Shown: positions 29,401 to 44,400 of the stretch, piece after piece
Layout: every line of letters begins with the position of its first letter
How positions within the stretch are numbered: the first letter of the stretch is position 1
NCBI GenBank assembly: GCA_946406115.1
Contig: OX291544.1
Location: 2,170,001 to 2,234,000 of the forward strand
Origin: Apoda limacodes
Lineage: Eukaryota; Arthropoda; Insecta; Lepidoptera; Limacodidae
DNA length: 64,000 bases
Direction of reading: 5' to 3'
Made by a program: the position numbers and the translations under genes
The notes under the pieces: model-generated
The model's database searches: none
What the model saw: only the letters and a program-made list of their open reading frames with translations
Told to the model about the DNA's origin: nothing

Positions 29401-32400
29401 CGAGAGAAAAATGTTATTGACTTTCTGCGAAGTTGTTACTCTATGACGGCTTTTCTATCTGCCAATCTGCCGCTAATCCTGTTCTGTTCTAGCTTGATAT
29501 TGAAATTCTCTTAAAACAAGTAAAAGCGCGTTTTGTGAGTGAAACTAGCAACGACTCATAACGATTTGGTAGCGAAAATACCACATTGAGGGCCCTGAGA
29601 TGTGAGGGTTCCACTGCAGCCTATTGTCTAAAGTAATACCTAGAAACACTGTTGAGTCTAATAGTTCTATTTCTTCTCCGTTTAAGAATTTTATACTTAT
29701 GTTTCATCATAAATTTTAAACTCTTTTTTCGCATTAAGAAGTATGTTATTTTCCGTAAATCAATGAAGAACCTGAGAAAGTGCACTACTTACGTCCTCAA
29801 ATTAATTTTATTTCTGTCAACTTTAAATAAAAGAGAAGCGTCATCTGCAAATAGTGCAATCCTGCACAGCTTCTCCACAAATACAGTCAAGTCATTTATG
29901 TAAATTAAAAATAATGCACGCAGTCGAATGCCTTTGATAGATCACATTAGATACCAATCGCATTTTGTGATTGTTCCCAAGCGTCAAATATATGTTGTAT
30001 TAGGGCAACACAATTTATAAAAAATTTGGAAAATCCAAAAGTGCACGCCTCATAGCGGTCATTCACATTTAAAAAAAAAATCTAAAACAAAAACTCAAGT
30101 TTTTTAAAATAAAATAACTAATAAGGTGAGGAAAAAATATACTATAAAATAAAAATAAAAAATATATATATAGATATACAGTATACAGTGGTATATTAGT
30201 TTTTTATAAATTATAATTAAACGACAGTACTTAGAACGCTAATATTAACTAGGAATCAGCACAGTGTAATACTTTATATATTAAAAACAAAAGTATTCCG
30301 GTAAGATGAATTTTTCGACCAATTTCTCTGCCACATACATGGTCACAAAAACACAGACTCACGGACGTCCAAGAATGATTAGTTTTAATGTTATTATTTA
30401 TAATATTAAACAAATTAATTGTTTATAAAATGTACCATATGTGCTAGACAGATTATTTAACTTCATATTAGTGCACTCATATTATCCTGTAAGTGTTATA
30501 TTAGAAAAAAAAGTCATTTAAGTTTCGAAAGACTGGGTTTTTTGACATGTCGAGAGTAGAGCACTACCTCACCGCTCCGCTTATGAGGCGTGCAATTTAG
30601 AATATCCTATCGACGTGATTATTTTTTTTTCAATCGAACTTTAGATAAATAAAAGGGTAACGTAAGTAGGTGTGAGTATCATCGATATGTCTACAATTTT
30701 CTCAGCAGTAACTACTATAAGAGTTAGTTTAGTGTGCAACATACTAGTCATTCTTTGCGGTATTTATCACTTGTCTAAACTTCGAATTAATATACTTATG
30801 ATTGCTTTGTACGTCTATACAGATAATTATGCCATCCAAATTGAATAAATAACTGACATAGGTACTTAACCAACAACTTGAAAAACTAAATGTTAAAATT
30901 ATTTAGAAATTTATTATTAACTGGATTTAAAAAAGTAACAAAAGAATTTCAGTTTTCACGTCAAACAACTAGAATCGAAAATAAAAAAAAAACACTTGAG
31001 AAAGCAATGTAAAAAAATATATTACCGTGGTAACTCTCGACAGGAATAAAAAATATTTTTGTCCGTCCGCCTGCACCACGCGCCGTACGGTTCAAACAAA
31101 AATGACCCGAACTGCATCTGGAGTACGGAGCACCTATGTAGATGTTGTAAACGTTGTAAATGCCTCACCCGTTATAACTACGTCTCTCTGCAGGGGACAT
31201 GCCTTTCCTTAAAGACGGAGGCTTGGGGCAGGGCATTTATAGAGTTCTGTTGCCAAAGGGTGCCATCAAGACCCCACTACTAGGCCTAGGTCACATATAT
31301 TTAAGTCTATTCTTAGGAAAGTATTGTATGAGCATAGAACAATGTCAGTTTACCTCTTTGTAACATTAATAAAGATCATTAATTATATGAAAGTATGTAC
31401 TTACACACACACGTACACACTGCCACTTTGCTGCCACTTTCAGTGCTTGCAATCATGTCTACTATGTCATTTACAAATTAAACAACCAGACCTACTACGA
31501 AAATTGTTGTTCTGAATAAGCAATCATGCATACTATGTAAATATATATTCTAATTAAACAATAATAACTACTATGTAAACAGATATTCTTAAAAACAATC
31601 ATACCTATAACTGTATAAATAGTCACCCTGAATACTCAATAACAATAAAAAAAAAAATGACTAGAAAGTGGTGTAAATCGAACCTATATAGTGTGTATTT
31701 TGGTCATTTTGTAGTCTAAAAATGGTTATTTTAGTATAATTAAATATGTATTTTTTAAACAAGTACTGTCAATTTTTGAATTTTGTCTGTTTAAAGTTGT
31801 ATCTTTATCGATCAATTTTTTTATGCAAACATATATTCCGTATCAATATATACCTCGGGTGGAATATATTTTTGCATAAAAAAATTGATATATTTTAAGT
31901 AGGTCTTAATATAATGTCAAAGAAATACTATCACTTAACGTATATATATATATAAAATAAAACTATAGTTTTGAATTATTAGACGATTTGCCACTTCTAA
32001 GAAATTTATTCAGAATTTAAACACATATAGAACCGTATTCTCACTGTGAAACAATGTTGCTTTATATTAAATTTGACAAGGATCTCATGTTTTATGGATA
32101 AACAGAAATGTTCAGTTTAGAAATTTAATGCAGAATAATTTAAGCTGACCCTAGTAAACCTCGCGCAGTAGCGCTGTTAAATTTAGTGTCGCCGAGAGAC
32201 CGCAGCAGCGCGCCGCCCCGCCGCCGCCGCCGCACCGGCCGGGCCGATCCCGCGCCGTATCCGTATCCGTATCCGTATTCGTGCCGCACTGCGGACCGAT
32301 ACCTTTGCATATTTTATAACACCTCCCAACTTAAGAGTTCATATATGCGCCTGTACGGGAAACAAGGTTGTATTGATAGAGTCCAAGTCTAGTACCTATA

Positions 32401-35400
32401 GTAGTATCTACTTTTCACTGATTTATCGAGATTTTTTAAACAATTTTGACTTAAAATTTAAAATCGAAATTTATGTGTTACTTTGTATAAGTTAAATATT
32501 ACAAAAACAAACAAATGTTTTGAACAAACCTACAAGTGGAATTAGACAATTAAAATTAAATATAGATTTTGGTGGTAAATGAATTCCAAAATACCTTAAA
32601 AAGTAAAAACTCAGAACTTTAAATATGTAAGTAGGTTTGTCAATTGTATACATCGTATGTGCAAGGTTTTTAGCAACAAGCAAAGTTTTCGAAAAGGAGA
32701 AATAGTACCATAGACTACATTCATACAATAACAGACAAGTGTACTAGCCTACAGGCAAACAATCTCAGCATCCTACCTGTTGGTGAAGAGCAATTATCGA
32801 AGCGTTTAAACATCACGGCCGAAATGTTCTTTGTTTGTGTTACAAATGTCAAAATATTAATGTCTGAATATAAATGAACGAAACCGAAATAACTGCAAAA
32901 AAACGTGCGTCCTGTGCGCCAGGAGTTATGTTATCTATTCTAAATCGTTAACGACTGCGTCGGAGGATATCTTCAAGCTTATGGAGTAGCAAATATATGA
33001 TATCAGCGTCACTGATGAATATATCACATAATTTATATTTGCAGAACACACTGACGTCATCAAAGATACTAAAAATGATAAGTAGCCAAATAAAACAACT
33101 AATCTATCGTGAAATTGGTAGGAGAGACAATCATCGTAGCTTGACTATGCGTTGTTGATCTAAATGAAAGGAGAATCCTAGTCACACATATATTCTCTGA
33201 ATTGTAAGAGAGAAGTTAGGCCGCGTCTGCCATAAACAAAGTAGCCATAGGTTAAGGAACGCGTGTGGATAGATCTAAACATTAAAATATGTTTAGATTA
33301 GGTGCAATTTAAGTATTATATAATACACACTTGTATCCATACAAATATTATAAATACGAAAGTAACTCTGTCTGTCTGTCTGTCTATCTGCCTGTTACCT
33401 CTTTACGTTTAAACCGTTGTACCAATTAAGATGAAATTGGCTATGGAGATAGTTTGAGTCCAGAGAAATGACATGGGCTAATTGAAAACGTCATGCGTGA
33501 GTCCGTGTTTCTTTAAATTAGGCAACGTGTAGGTTGCCGTTGAAATCCTACACGGATAATCGAATTCAGGGCGGGTGGAACCGCGGGCAAATTTGGCATG
33601 GAGATAGTTTTAATTTTTCACGGATAAATCACGGCAAATTAGCGGCAAATTCCTATGTATTTGGTTTCCTCTAAATCTCAATTTTTTCTTCGGCGTTCTG
33701 CTAACTTTACGTAAAGTTAGCAGAAAACTCTGTAACTCAAGAAATATAAAAGCGGCAAGTTTTATTTTTATACAGATAAATCACGGCAAATTAGCGGCAA
33801 ATTCCTATGTATTTGGTTTTCTCTAAATCCCATTTTTTCCGTTTGTGTTCTGCTAATTTTACGTTAAGTTAGCAGAAAACTCTGTAACTCAAGAAATATA
33901 AAAGAGGCAAGTTTTATTTTTTCACAGATAAATCACGGCAAATCACGAAACTTATTTCATTTCGATTTGCGATAGTTGTTCTGCTAACTTTACGTACATT
34001 TCGAGTCCCGAAAAAGAACAAAGGCTACTTGAAAACGTCAAGTGTGAGTAAATTTTTTATTGTATGAGTCAATATTTAATTAATATTTTTTCTATTGAAA
34101 TTGAAATCCTAAACCGATAACCGAATTTCAGGCGGATGAAACTGCGGGTAAAAGATAGTATCGTATAAAATAATGTTAAATGTCTGTGTCATGATAATAT
34201 CGGTTTTGGTTGGATTTGCAACACCTAGAGCAAGTGGTGCAGTAAGGTAGGTGCAAATGAAATAAAAATAAAAATTAAGAAACACGACTGCCATGATTAT
34301 AAAGTTACCTAAAGGTAAAAACCAAGGTATTTGATTTAGAATGAATTTTAGAGCAGTCGGGGGACAGTTTTGTTTCACGGGGGGCTATTGTGTCGGTGAC
34401 GTCACCCAATTATGCGCAACTTTTAAAGAATATGAATAGAATAGAATATAGTAAAAAAAATTAAGTATTTGTTTTTAATTTCAAATAAAGACCTTAATTA
34501 TAAGTAGTTAACGAATAGGTGTATCAAAACTAGAACAAAATAACTAAAATATGGAAGTATAGGTACATTTTTGTTTACCGCCTTTGGTCAATTGATGGCG
34601 TGTAATAACTTTTTTTTTTCTTTTTTTGTCTAGCCCTTGTTACTCGTGTAAACATGAATGCAAGAATTCTTATTACATCTCAATCATTTACGAATCTATT
34701 CACTTATTGAGACATTCGCAGTCTTACTGAAAGTAAAAACGGAAGTCTGGTAAAAAGTTTACAGCCATGAAATTTTGTGTTTTTTGTATGTTCACCCTTC
34801 TTCTTGCCAGCCTTCATACGTCCCCACTGTTGGGGCACGGCCTACTGTTCACCCCGCCTATGTAAAATGTATGGCCCTTTAATTTGATATATATCATAGA
34901 CTTCTGTGATCTGTCCAATGGCTCAAAGATAAGACACCACACGTTCGCTTTATTTCTGTTTTTGACACTTTTGCGACCATTTTTCGCAGCTGGCCATGAA
35001 ATGCGTTATTCAGTTCTCTATGTCTATGATTCCTATATTGTAATAACTAAGGGGAAAAAAAAATTTCACATTAGAAAAATGGCGTCAAACAGCTCACAAA
35101 AAGCTCGCTTCTTCCCCACTGCTCAACTAAACTGCTGAACTAGTTGAAATGATGTAACAATTCTAACTATACCTATTAAACTCAAATCTAAGCAAGTATT
35201 TAGACGTTATGGTGAAATAAAGACACTCATATACATACATGAATCCTGAAAACATTTCACTTTTTTTTTGGGCAGAAGTAAAAACAAGTACTTTCTAGTA
35301 AAAAGAAGTAAATCGAAGTCTTGCTCGGCAGCGTTCTAGGATTTTAGTAATATCTTTTTGTCTTGAGACCTGACTCAAGACCAATAAGTGCCTGAAGACG

Positions 35401-38400
35401 ACAGGTGCGTTGGTAGAAACGACTTACAGTACAGAAATATGGAATCGGCCAGCGAGCACAACCAATGGAGTTTTTTGAACCATAAAACTGAAACTAGAAC
35501 ATCTTTTGAAGAACCAAAGACACCGACATACTCACCTCAAGTAGTTAGCAAGCTAAAGTGGGAAGACTGTCGACTCCATGGCCATGGCTCATTCGTGGCA
35601 CCAAGCTAAATCGAGGGCCGTGGGTTCTATTCCCGCAAAAGTAAAACATTTATAATTTGTGTTTGTCTTGAGACTAGGTGTTTTCTATGTATAATTTATT
35701 GTATTTTCAAAAAAAAGTATATAAGTATATGTATTTATATCCGTTTTCTGTCATCCATTGCATAAGCTTTGCTTAGTTTGGGACCAGGCGGCGCTGTGTG
35801 GAATATCCAAAATATTTATGATTTATAAGGTAAGTCTGAAAATGTTTTGAGTGGTTACAATGAAGAGGAAAACGTTGCGTGAGGCGGCACTTACAAGGAA
35901 AACAGATGACCGGTTGGAGCTGCAGAAAGGCAGTGGAGGGAAGAGGCTTATGACCGATCGTTGTGGAGACATGTGGGGAGATATACTTCCAACAATACAA
36001 ACAAACGAAATATATTAAACTGTTTTAAGCATTTAACACAAATACATGAGTTTACTGAAAGTGCCCTCAATTAAAGCTTCAGAAATATTTTTACTGCGAA
36101 TTAGAGTTCTCTCGGAAATATCATTTTTTTACAAGGTAAATTAATTGCTCCTGTGTCATTGGAACAAGAAGATGTTCACCGGGGTAGCTGCACTCCAGCT
36201 ACTTTACACAGGAAATAACATACTGTACTTTTTATTTTAAGAGCCCCCATGGGAATAAATTTCTTTTGTAGGCCATATCATAATGGCACTATTGTTTACA
36301 ATTAAAAGTATTAAAGGAACGTATAACTATTTTTGGTACAGTAATGAATAGCCTCAAAAGACAGAAAAGGATATGTCGTATGAGGTATTAATTATCTGAG
36401 ACTTATAAGGTATATTGAGTTTCCATGAGAATAGGTATATCAAATTCCCTTACTTCACGTCGAACCGGAGCAATGAGATTTCGTAAGATATTTTTTACTT
36501 GATTAAGATAAACGGTAAGGTAACAACGAAACCTAACCTAACTTACTTACCTTTTATCTCACCAGGGCAACCGAATATTGTTCAGGTGAAGCCGCGAGCA
36601 GAAACTACTTAGTATAATATGCATATTATGTAGAAAAGTTGTTAGAAATGTGTTGTTGTAGGCGATTGGCCTGTAATTCGATGGATTTGATCTATCAGCT
36701 TTTGTGGGTTTCCGTGCTGCAGTTCCCGCCCCGGTGCCCCGGTGAAACTGTATGTACTTACCACAACATATCAAGTTTAAGGGGGAAAAATATTTTATGG
36801 ACCTCGTTGCCGTGATTATTATATATAGGTGGAATATGCGTATCTTATTATACTATAACTCTTATATATTTTCATTATCTTATTAATAAATTATTCATTA
36901 ATATGTATAGCTTTCACTTACTTAAGAAATATTAGGTAATAATTATTTGAAACTTACATTTTACCTTTCCAATTTTGCTGACTGTATGACAATGTAGCTC
37001 AGAGAATTCTCAGGGGAAATTTCTCACACATCTCACATAACCCGCTCTTGGTCCGTGCCCCGGGGAGGCTCCGACACGAGTCGACGTGTACCTGGAGCTC
37101 ACTAACTTCCACCACTGCAGCATTCACACCTTACACTCTCGTATTGTATTCTGTTTCAGTCTTCAGCACAACATATATAGCATATGTAGGTACCTATATA
37201 TATCCAAATACTTTTTCTTCAAAACTATAAGTATTAAGTAGAAACATCTTATTATTATTATCTTTTCTAAGTTGCAAACTTGTTTGCTAACGTGTACTTA
37301 ATTGACTACATCAAGCTCTCGGAACAACTTATCGTAAAATCGTAAAGCCATTTCAACTAACAATTAACTCTGAGCAAGACATGAATATACTAGCGTCGAA
37401 TTTCTCCCCGTGGAGTTATTAATTGAGAGGGAGAGGTGGTGGAGGGAGGAGGGAGGAGGGGTTGAATTAAACAATATTTGTATCTTGAATTGTAATAACA
37501 AATTTATTTATGAACAAGATTCTATGGTAATTAATTAGGTTATTTTGTCTACTTTACTGTTATTGCTTGGTTCTTTAATAAATATTTACAAAATAGTATA
37601 AAATAATAATTTACGTATAATGCTAAGAAAACAATGTTCGACTCTATTTGCACATATCTATATTATTCGAGGTATAACGTCTAAAGATGTAATTTTTAGA
37701 TCGAATATGAAAAAATATATAACATAGTAGGTTGCACAACAATCGAAAAAAGAAAGGCGATGGATTCAAATGTTCGAAATGATTTTTTTTTCGAGTTTAG
37801 AAAGCACTTTCTAATTTTATACCATCGACTGCGAATTAACAACAGTTTTACTTTACTTTACTTTACTTTACTTTACAATTTTTAAACTCTCCTGTTGCTT
37901 ATTTATTTTACTTATTACAACGACTGCAAAAACACACGTTATCAATAATTGTTTCTTGTTCCAAAAAGTACATTTTTAGTTTGTAAATACTAGCTGCCCG
38001 CGCAACTTTGTCTGCGACACATTTATGAAATAATAATCTGAAACTATTTAAGAAGGTTTTTATTTCTACACCTAAGCCGCGCTAAACTCGTGTTTTAAAA
38101 CCTTTTTCTTAATCTTTCACTCCTATTGCTCTTAGCTTGATGTTACATGGCTAATGTTTCTTCCAAATAAATAAACTATCAAACGTAAAAAGACTTTTTG
38201 AAATCGAACTGTTAGTTCTAGAGATTATCAATTACAAACAAAAATATAAAGTTTTAGTCTCTAATCAAATCAAATCAAAAATCTTTTTATTCAAATGGGT
38301 TACTAAGAACACTTTCGAATCGTCAAGTAAATAAACTACAACTAGCTTTACAAACTAATTACAATACTGTTTTATTGCGTGCGTCCAATAGGTAATCTTT

Positions 38401-41400
38401 GTACAATCACAAATTAAACATAATATTATAGTGTATCAACTAATAAATACATGTTTTGTATTGAAACACTTAATAAAGAAGATTTAAAATGTAAAAAGTT
38501 TGATTTAAAAAAAAAACAATCAATATTTAGGTAATATTTCAATTGCCTATTGTTGTTCAGATTGCATAAGGGGGGGGGGGACCATGTGTACGTTTAAAGT
38601 CTTCAATTGTTCTGTGACGGGATTTAAGTAACTCCCGATAAAAATATATTCATATAACATATAATATTACTCAGCAGATATTATGTACTAAAAATACAAA
38701 GAAGTCAGCAAGAGTAGACCAGCTTCCACAGGCGGCACCCGTTCACAAATATGACACATGAATCAACCATCGCTTCGCTTAACCATGTTTTAGGGAACGT
38801 AACGACCCGACGCACATGCCACCACCGCAGACACACTTTGAGAGAGCTCTTTATAATATTTAGTACTATAAAGATATTTATATAGGTAGGAACTTATATT
38901 AGTGTGGTAAAGCTTTCAGTTAGTATAAGCTACTAGTAAGTTAACTGAGGAAAACCTCTATTATACATGAAAATCTCAGCCGATCACAACAATCCACGAA
39001 CACCGAGGGTAGTATAGTTTATTAACTTGTATTGAGTTATATGAGTTTTAAGACATTTCTTTAATTAGTCTTGAATTTGGTTGAAGTTGAGTGCTTAGTC
39101 ATGCAATCACTTTTTGATCAATTGTCTAAAACAACTACCAATTTATAGCAAATGTTTTATTTTAATTTAAATAAAATGCATTTCCATAGTTCTAATCAAG
39201 CCCGCAATTTCTTATTTTTGTTCTAAATCTCTGTAAAGTAACAATTGCCTATTAAGTGACTTTTCAGTTTTTTTTTCTATTTTATTGATCAATCTTTAGA
39301 AAAAGAATAATTAGGTTATAAGTAAAATCGCTTTTTTAAACCACAGAGGTTTTTGTGCGAGCCAGAGTTGCTAGGTGATTGAAAATATAAGATAAAAATG
39401 TTATAAAGCTAATAAGTTAATCCACTTAATAAGTAAAATAAATGCTTAAACTATGTTTATCTTATATATAAAAAAATATTGTCTGAATTAAAAAACTGTT
39501 TATTAAATTGCGTTAATACTAAATTTTATTAAATTTCAATTTTTTTTTTTGGAAATTACAAAACAATATAAATTTAAGTACATTTTATTAATTCCATAAA
39601 AATTAACAACAAAATAGTTTTATTCATTTCCGTTATTAATAACTTGTACTTCGGATAACAGAATTTTACAAATCCTATAAAACTTTCCTCGAATTTATGA
39701 GTAGGGTAATTAATATCAACAAATAAAGATTACTAAAGATTACAAAAAGTTTTATTAAAGTAGGCAGATAAAACACTACTTGTCATTACAGTGAAGGCCA
39801 ATTAACGTTTACAAACACCTTTCTAAGAATTAGTGAAGTTTACTAATAACAAACATCATATCGTACTGCTACGAATTAAGGTTGACGTCACGCGTCTTAC
39901 ATTGCGCTATCGAAGTTTTTTCGATAGTTCGGATATATACCGACATTCCGAAACGCAAGTAAAGTGTGACAAGGCGTTCTCTAGGTATAACTCCTCTCAT
40001 GGCGGGTGTTTCCCTTGACCGCCGCTCCACAAATAGAAACCTTAGCTCAGCTGAACAGTATTGTGATGCCCTATCCACCGCAGCCCTTCCTTCATCTACC
40101 AGATACGTTGCGCATCGCAAAGCTTCATCAGGACCACCAACTCATATCGGTGTAATTAAACGCTGATTGTAAGCGTTGTTGTAAGTTTTTTGCATTATAT
40201 TAAATTTTACTTGTTTTCAGTAAACAACACTGTTATATTTCTGTTACTAAAACACAATAAGTAAAACTCATTGGTAACAGTCAGTATAATTTACTTGTCC
40301 TCGGAATAACTAATATTTTAGTGGTTATTAGTATTATTTACTTGTAGCTACTAAAGTTTTTTCTCTAGTAATAGTACTATCCTAGAGATTTATTCTAAGT
40401 TCTCTTAATAATTAGTTTTTAAGTAAACTTTTATATTGTTGTTTATTTGAATATTTGTTAGTTATATTTTCAGGTAGTCTATTCTGTTATTTAGCTAGTA
40501 CAAAACGACTTATTCTGGGTCCATAAAGCTTCTGAAATTTGGGCAAGATGATTTTTTTTTGAATTTGGTAATTTTCTTAAGTTACTGTTATTTATTCTTT
40601 CATTAAGGCCAGTATACAGTTTTGCTAAGTAGGTACCTATTGCTCTTAATTTTTAAAAAGGAGATCTATGGGGTCTACAAGTCCCACGTACATGTGCTTC
40701 TTCACTATATCCAACTTTAGACACTCGCTATTATGACTGTAGACAAATTCGTTTTGCATGTATTCATGTTCGTGCGCTATAATATTTGGTTTGTAGTTTT
40801 CCCTATTATGAGACGAACTTATACACATGAATTTTGTTTTTTGAGCGTTTAAGACTCGGCCCACGTCATGCGCTTGAGGTTTATGACTCAGTCCACGTCA
40901 TGCGCATGAGGTTTATGACTCAGCCCACGTCATGCGCTTGAGGTTTATGACTCAGCCCACGTCATGCGCTTGAGGTTGAGGACCAGATTGTTCGTTCTGG
41001 TACGGCCTGGGTTGATTTAAATTTTCTGACATATGGGTAATGGAATGTAAAACGTTTTTTACACGCAAATTAATTCTATAACTATATAAAATAAATTTTT
41101 ATTTCTGATCTGAATGATGTATAAGATTTTATTAGATTCCCAAATTCCAAATTCTACCTCCGCAGAAATACATTATCAACGAAGTTCATAGTTCATAGTG
41201 CTGTCTCCTAGCTGTTTATACTGAATATCAATGATACGATTGTCTTTCTTTTATTTTAACATTATTTAATTGTTTTTTTGTTGTAATTCAGGCCCAAGAT
41301 TTAGTACGTCATATAAACAAAAATTAAATAGGTTATTGAGTTTTAAAACAACAATCAAACCAGATCTGGCAAATCTAATGATAAAATTGAAATCGATAAT

Positions 41401-44400
41401 ATTTTTTGCTGTCTTGGATTCCTTGATATATATAAAATAACTAAAAACATTAATGAATTTATCCTTTTAGCCTGCCTTGCATACAGTTTCAACTAACTTT
41501 TCAAAAAACAACTAAATAAAGCATATTACAATATAAGATTGAACAATTACTAATGAGAGTTTGTAACACCCACCTTACGCTCTGTCTGACGAATCTGAAC
41601 CTAACGCAGTCCGGGTTAAAAGTATTAGGTCTAGTAGTAAGTAGGTAGATAAATAGATAGATTTTTTTTCACAAATAAAACGTACAACAGGCGAACTTAA
41701 TGCTTAAAAGCATTCTGTTCCGGTTAACCTTCGATTTGTGAAAAATAAAATAAAAGCATGTGTAAATGATACTCAGAAAGTTTTGAGAAACTAAAAAAAC
41801 TAACTTCTATGGATAAAATATTTCAATTCAATCTTTTCAAAGAACTCTCCACCAGCCTTTATACAAAGTTTCATGCGTCTGAATAAATTTTTGAAACATT
41901 TTTTCCAGTCCGCCGCAGACACCACGGCCTTCTTGAACGCTGCTAACGCGTCTCCCGGCGATGAAAACTGTATCCCTTTCAGCTATTTTTTTAATTTTAG
42001 GGAATAACAAGAGGTCACACGGTGCCAGATCAGAACTGTAGGGAGGGTGACCCAAGACCCTGACCTATGTGGTGTCCCAGAAGTCTCTCGTTTTGAGCGC
42101 TGAGTCATGGTGAAGCAGTGAAGCAATCTGCAGTGTATGGCGAATCTCTTCGTATGTAATTCGCCTGTTTTCTGAAATTACTTTTTTTCTTGTCAGTACA
42201 CTTTCTGCCGTGACACCCGTCATAGGAAGACCACTCCTTTGTTCATCGCCCAAAGTTAGGGGACCTCGCTGGAACTAGCTATGCCAACGGTAGATGGTTG
42301 CTTTTGAAGGTCCTTCGTCCATAAAAGCCATTTGAAGTCGATCAAATGACTCATCAGGTTTTAGGCCCGATTAAAATTGTAGAAAAGCATTGCATGAAAA
42401 TGTTCTCGATGCAGATGCAATTTTAAATGAGACACGATAATTTAATTTGGCTCTCAAAAAATGTGGAAGGAAATGCGAAATTCGAACAAAGTTATTTTTA
42501 CTTTTAAATAACCTAATTTTTCAAATTAATTACAAAAGGCCAGTGCCTTACACATAATTACTTTTTTGCAAAACTTTCTGCGTGGCCTGGTAGTTTCTAG
42601 ACAGTAGAAACACACAGAAAACTCTGACTGCTACACTGAGTTCATTAATCGTATGTAATTTAACCGTGGAACCTGCATATGTGGTGCCGGATTTAACCGT
42701 GGAACCTGTAAACGTGGTGGCAGATGAAACCATTGAACCTGCAGATGCAGTGCCGAATGTATCCGTGGAACCTGCATATGTGGTACCGGATGTAACCTTG
42801 GAACCTGCAGATGCGACGTCGGTTGTAACCGTGTAACCTGCAAATGTAGTGCTGGATGACATTGCGTAACCTTCTGATGTGGTGCCGGATGCTTGTTGTC
42901 TAGACACAAAACTCTAAATTAAACTCAACAAATTGTAAATTATATACTGGAACTAAGATCGGCGCTAAGTGTGTGCGTAGAAGACGAATTCTACAAGTAT
43001 AGGTGGTGTGACTTTAAAGGTGATGTGACTCACTTTATAAGTGCCGAGGTGGTCCACGACGCAGGGCAGGCTTGCGTCGCGCCCCAGCGCCACTGTCACG
43101 TTGGGGATCGGCTCCGCGAACCGCGGCTCCTCCGTCACCACTGACACAAACAAACACACACACAATTATTTACATTGTATTTTATTTATTTATTTTACAT
43201 ATACACAAAGGACAGCTACAACGCAGATAATTAAAATATCACAATAGGGCATGTCCCTTGCGGGAAAATATTTTTTTTTTAAATTAATATGACGTATCGA
43301 CCTATTTTATTTTTTTCGAGCAGAATTATATCATAGAAATAGTTTTTCTATGAAAAATTATATATGAAATATAATATTAATGATATATTATGTAAAAATG
43401 TTTACCTATTTACTTCATACTATATTTTTGGAAATCCAAGATCCGAAGAATTCACAAGGAAGCAACTATACCAAAAATTAAAATGTAGAATATCGCAAAA
43501 CATGTAAACGGCCTTTCGCACACACAACACAACACACAGCACACGACACATGACACACGACGCACGACACACAAAACACGACACATGACACACGACACAC
43601 GACACATGACACACGACAAACGACACATGACACACAACACACCCAGGAGGTCAACAAAGGAGGTTTAATGTGTAAGTATTTAAAATATCTCTCTCTTTGA
43701 TCACTAATATGCGGTATACTTACAAATACCTTTTCAGTTTATATAAAACACCTAAACACCCGCCGTGTCCTTTGTTGCGAAAGTTCATCCACTCAGCGGA
43801 GTACTTTGTGAATTTATGACGAGACAGAGATTGATATTTTTAATCATCCCCAAAGTTGAAGCCCGCGAGCATCGAGCGCGAGCGTCGAGACACGCTTAAT
43901 GACTTCGCGAACATTGTTTATTGCGAGACTTTGCGAACTTGTAGATCGCGGAGTGATAATGTTAGACTTTGTTAATTATGTTCTGTTTATTCCTTAAGTG
44001 CCTAAGTTGTAAAAAAACTATTAAGAATTAAGATGGACCACTAAAAGTAATAATATCCTATACGATAATCGGAAACGCTCATCACAGTGGTTAAATCCAG
44101 GAGATCCGGCTAAATCCTTCCCCAAGCGAAAGTTGACTCAAAAAAAGGTACTGGTTAGTGTCTGGTGGATCAGCGTTGGTGACATCCGCTACAGCTTCCT
44201 AAGATCTGGTCAGACGATTACGGCAGATCTGTATTGCCGACAATTTGAAACCAACCACCAAGAGATTGGTTAACCGCTCTAGCCCACTGCTGTTTCAGGA
44301 CGACGCTAGACCACACAGTGCACAACAGACGGTGGCGAAACTAGAAGCGCTAGGATTGGAATGTCTCCGTCACCCACCATACCGGACCTTGCTTCAACCG

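Noticed and set aside
38570..38580. Run of 11 G residues
   Set aside because: Simple homopolymer, likely length-variable or a sequencing issue; no second G-run nearby to suggest a quadruplex.
43420..43640. Cys/Val/His-rich open frames on the minus strand
   Set aside because: Translation of a degenerate CACACGACA satellite; the residues alternate with the repeat and no start or domain exists.
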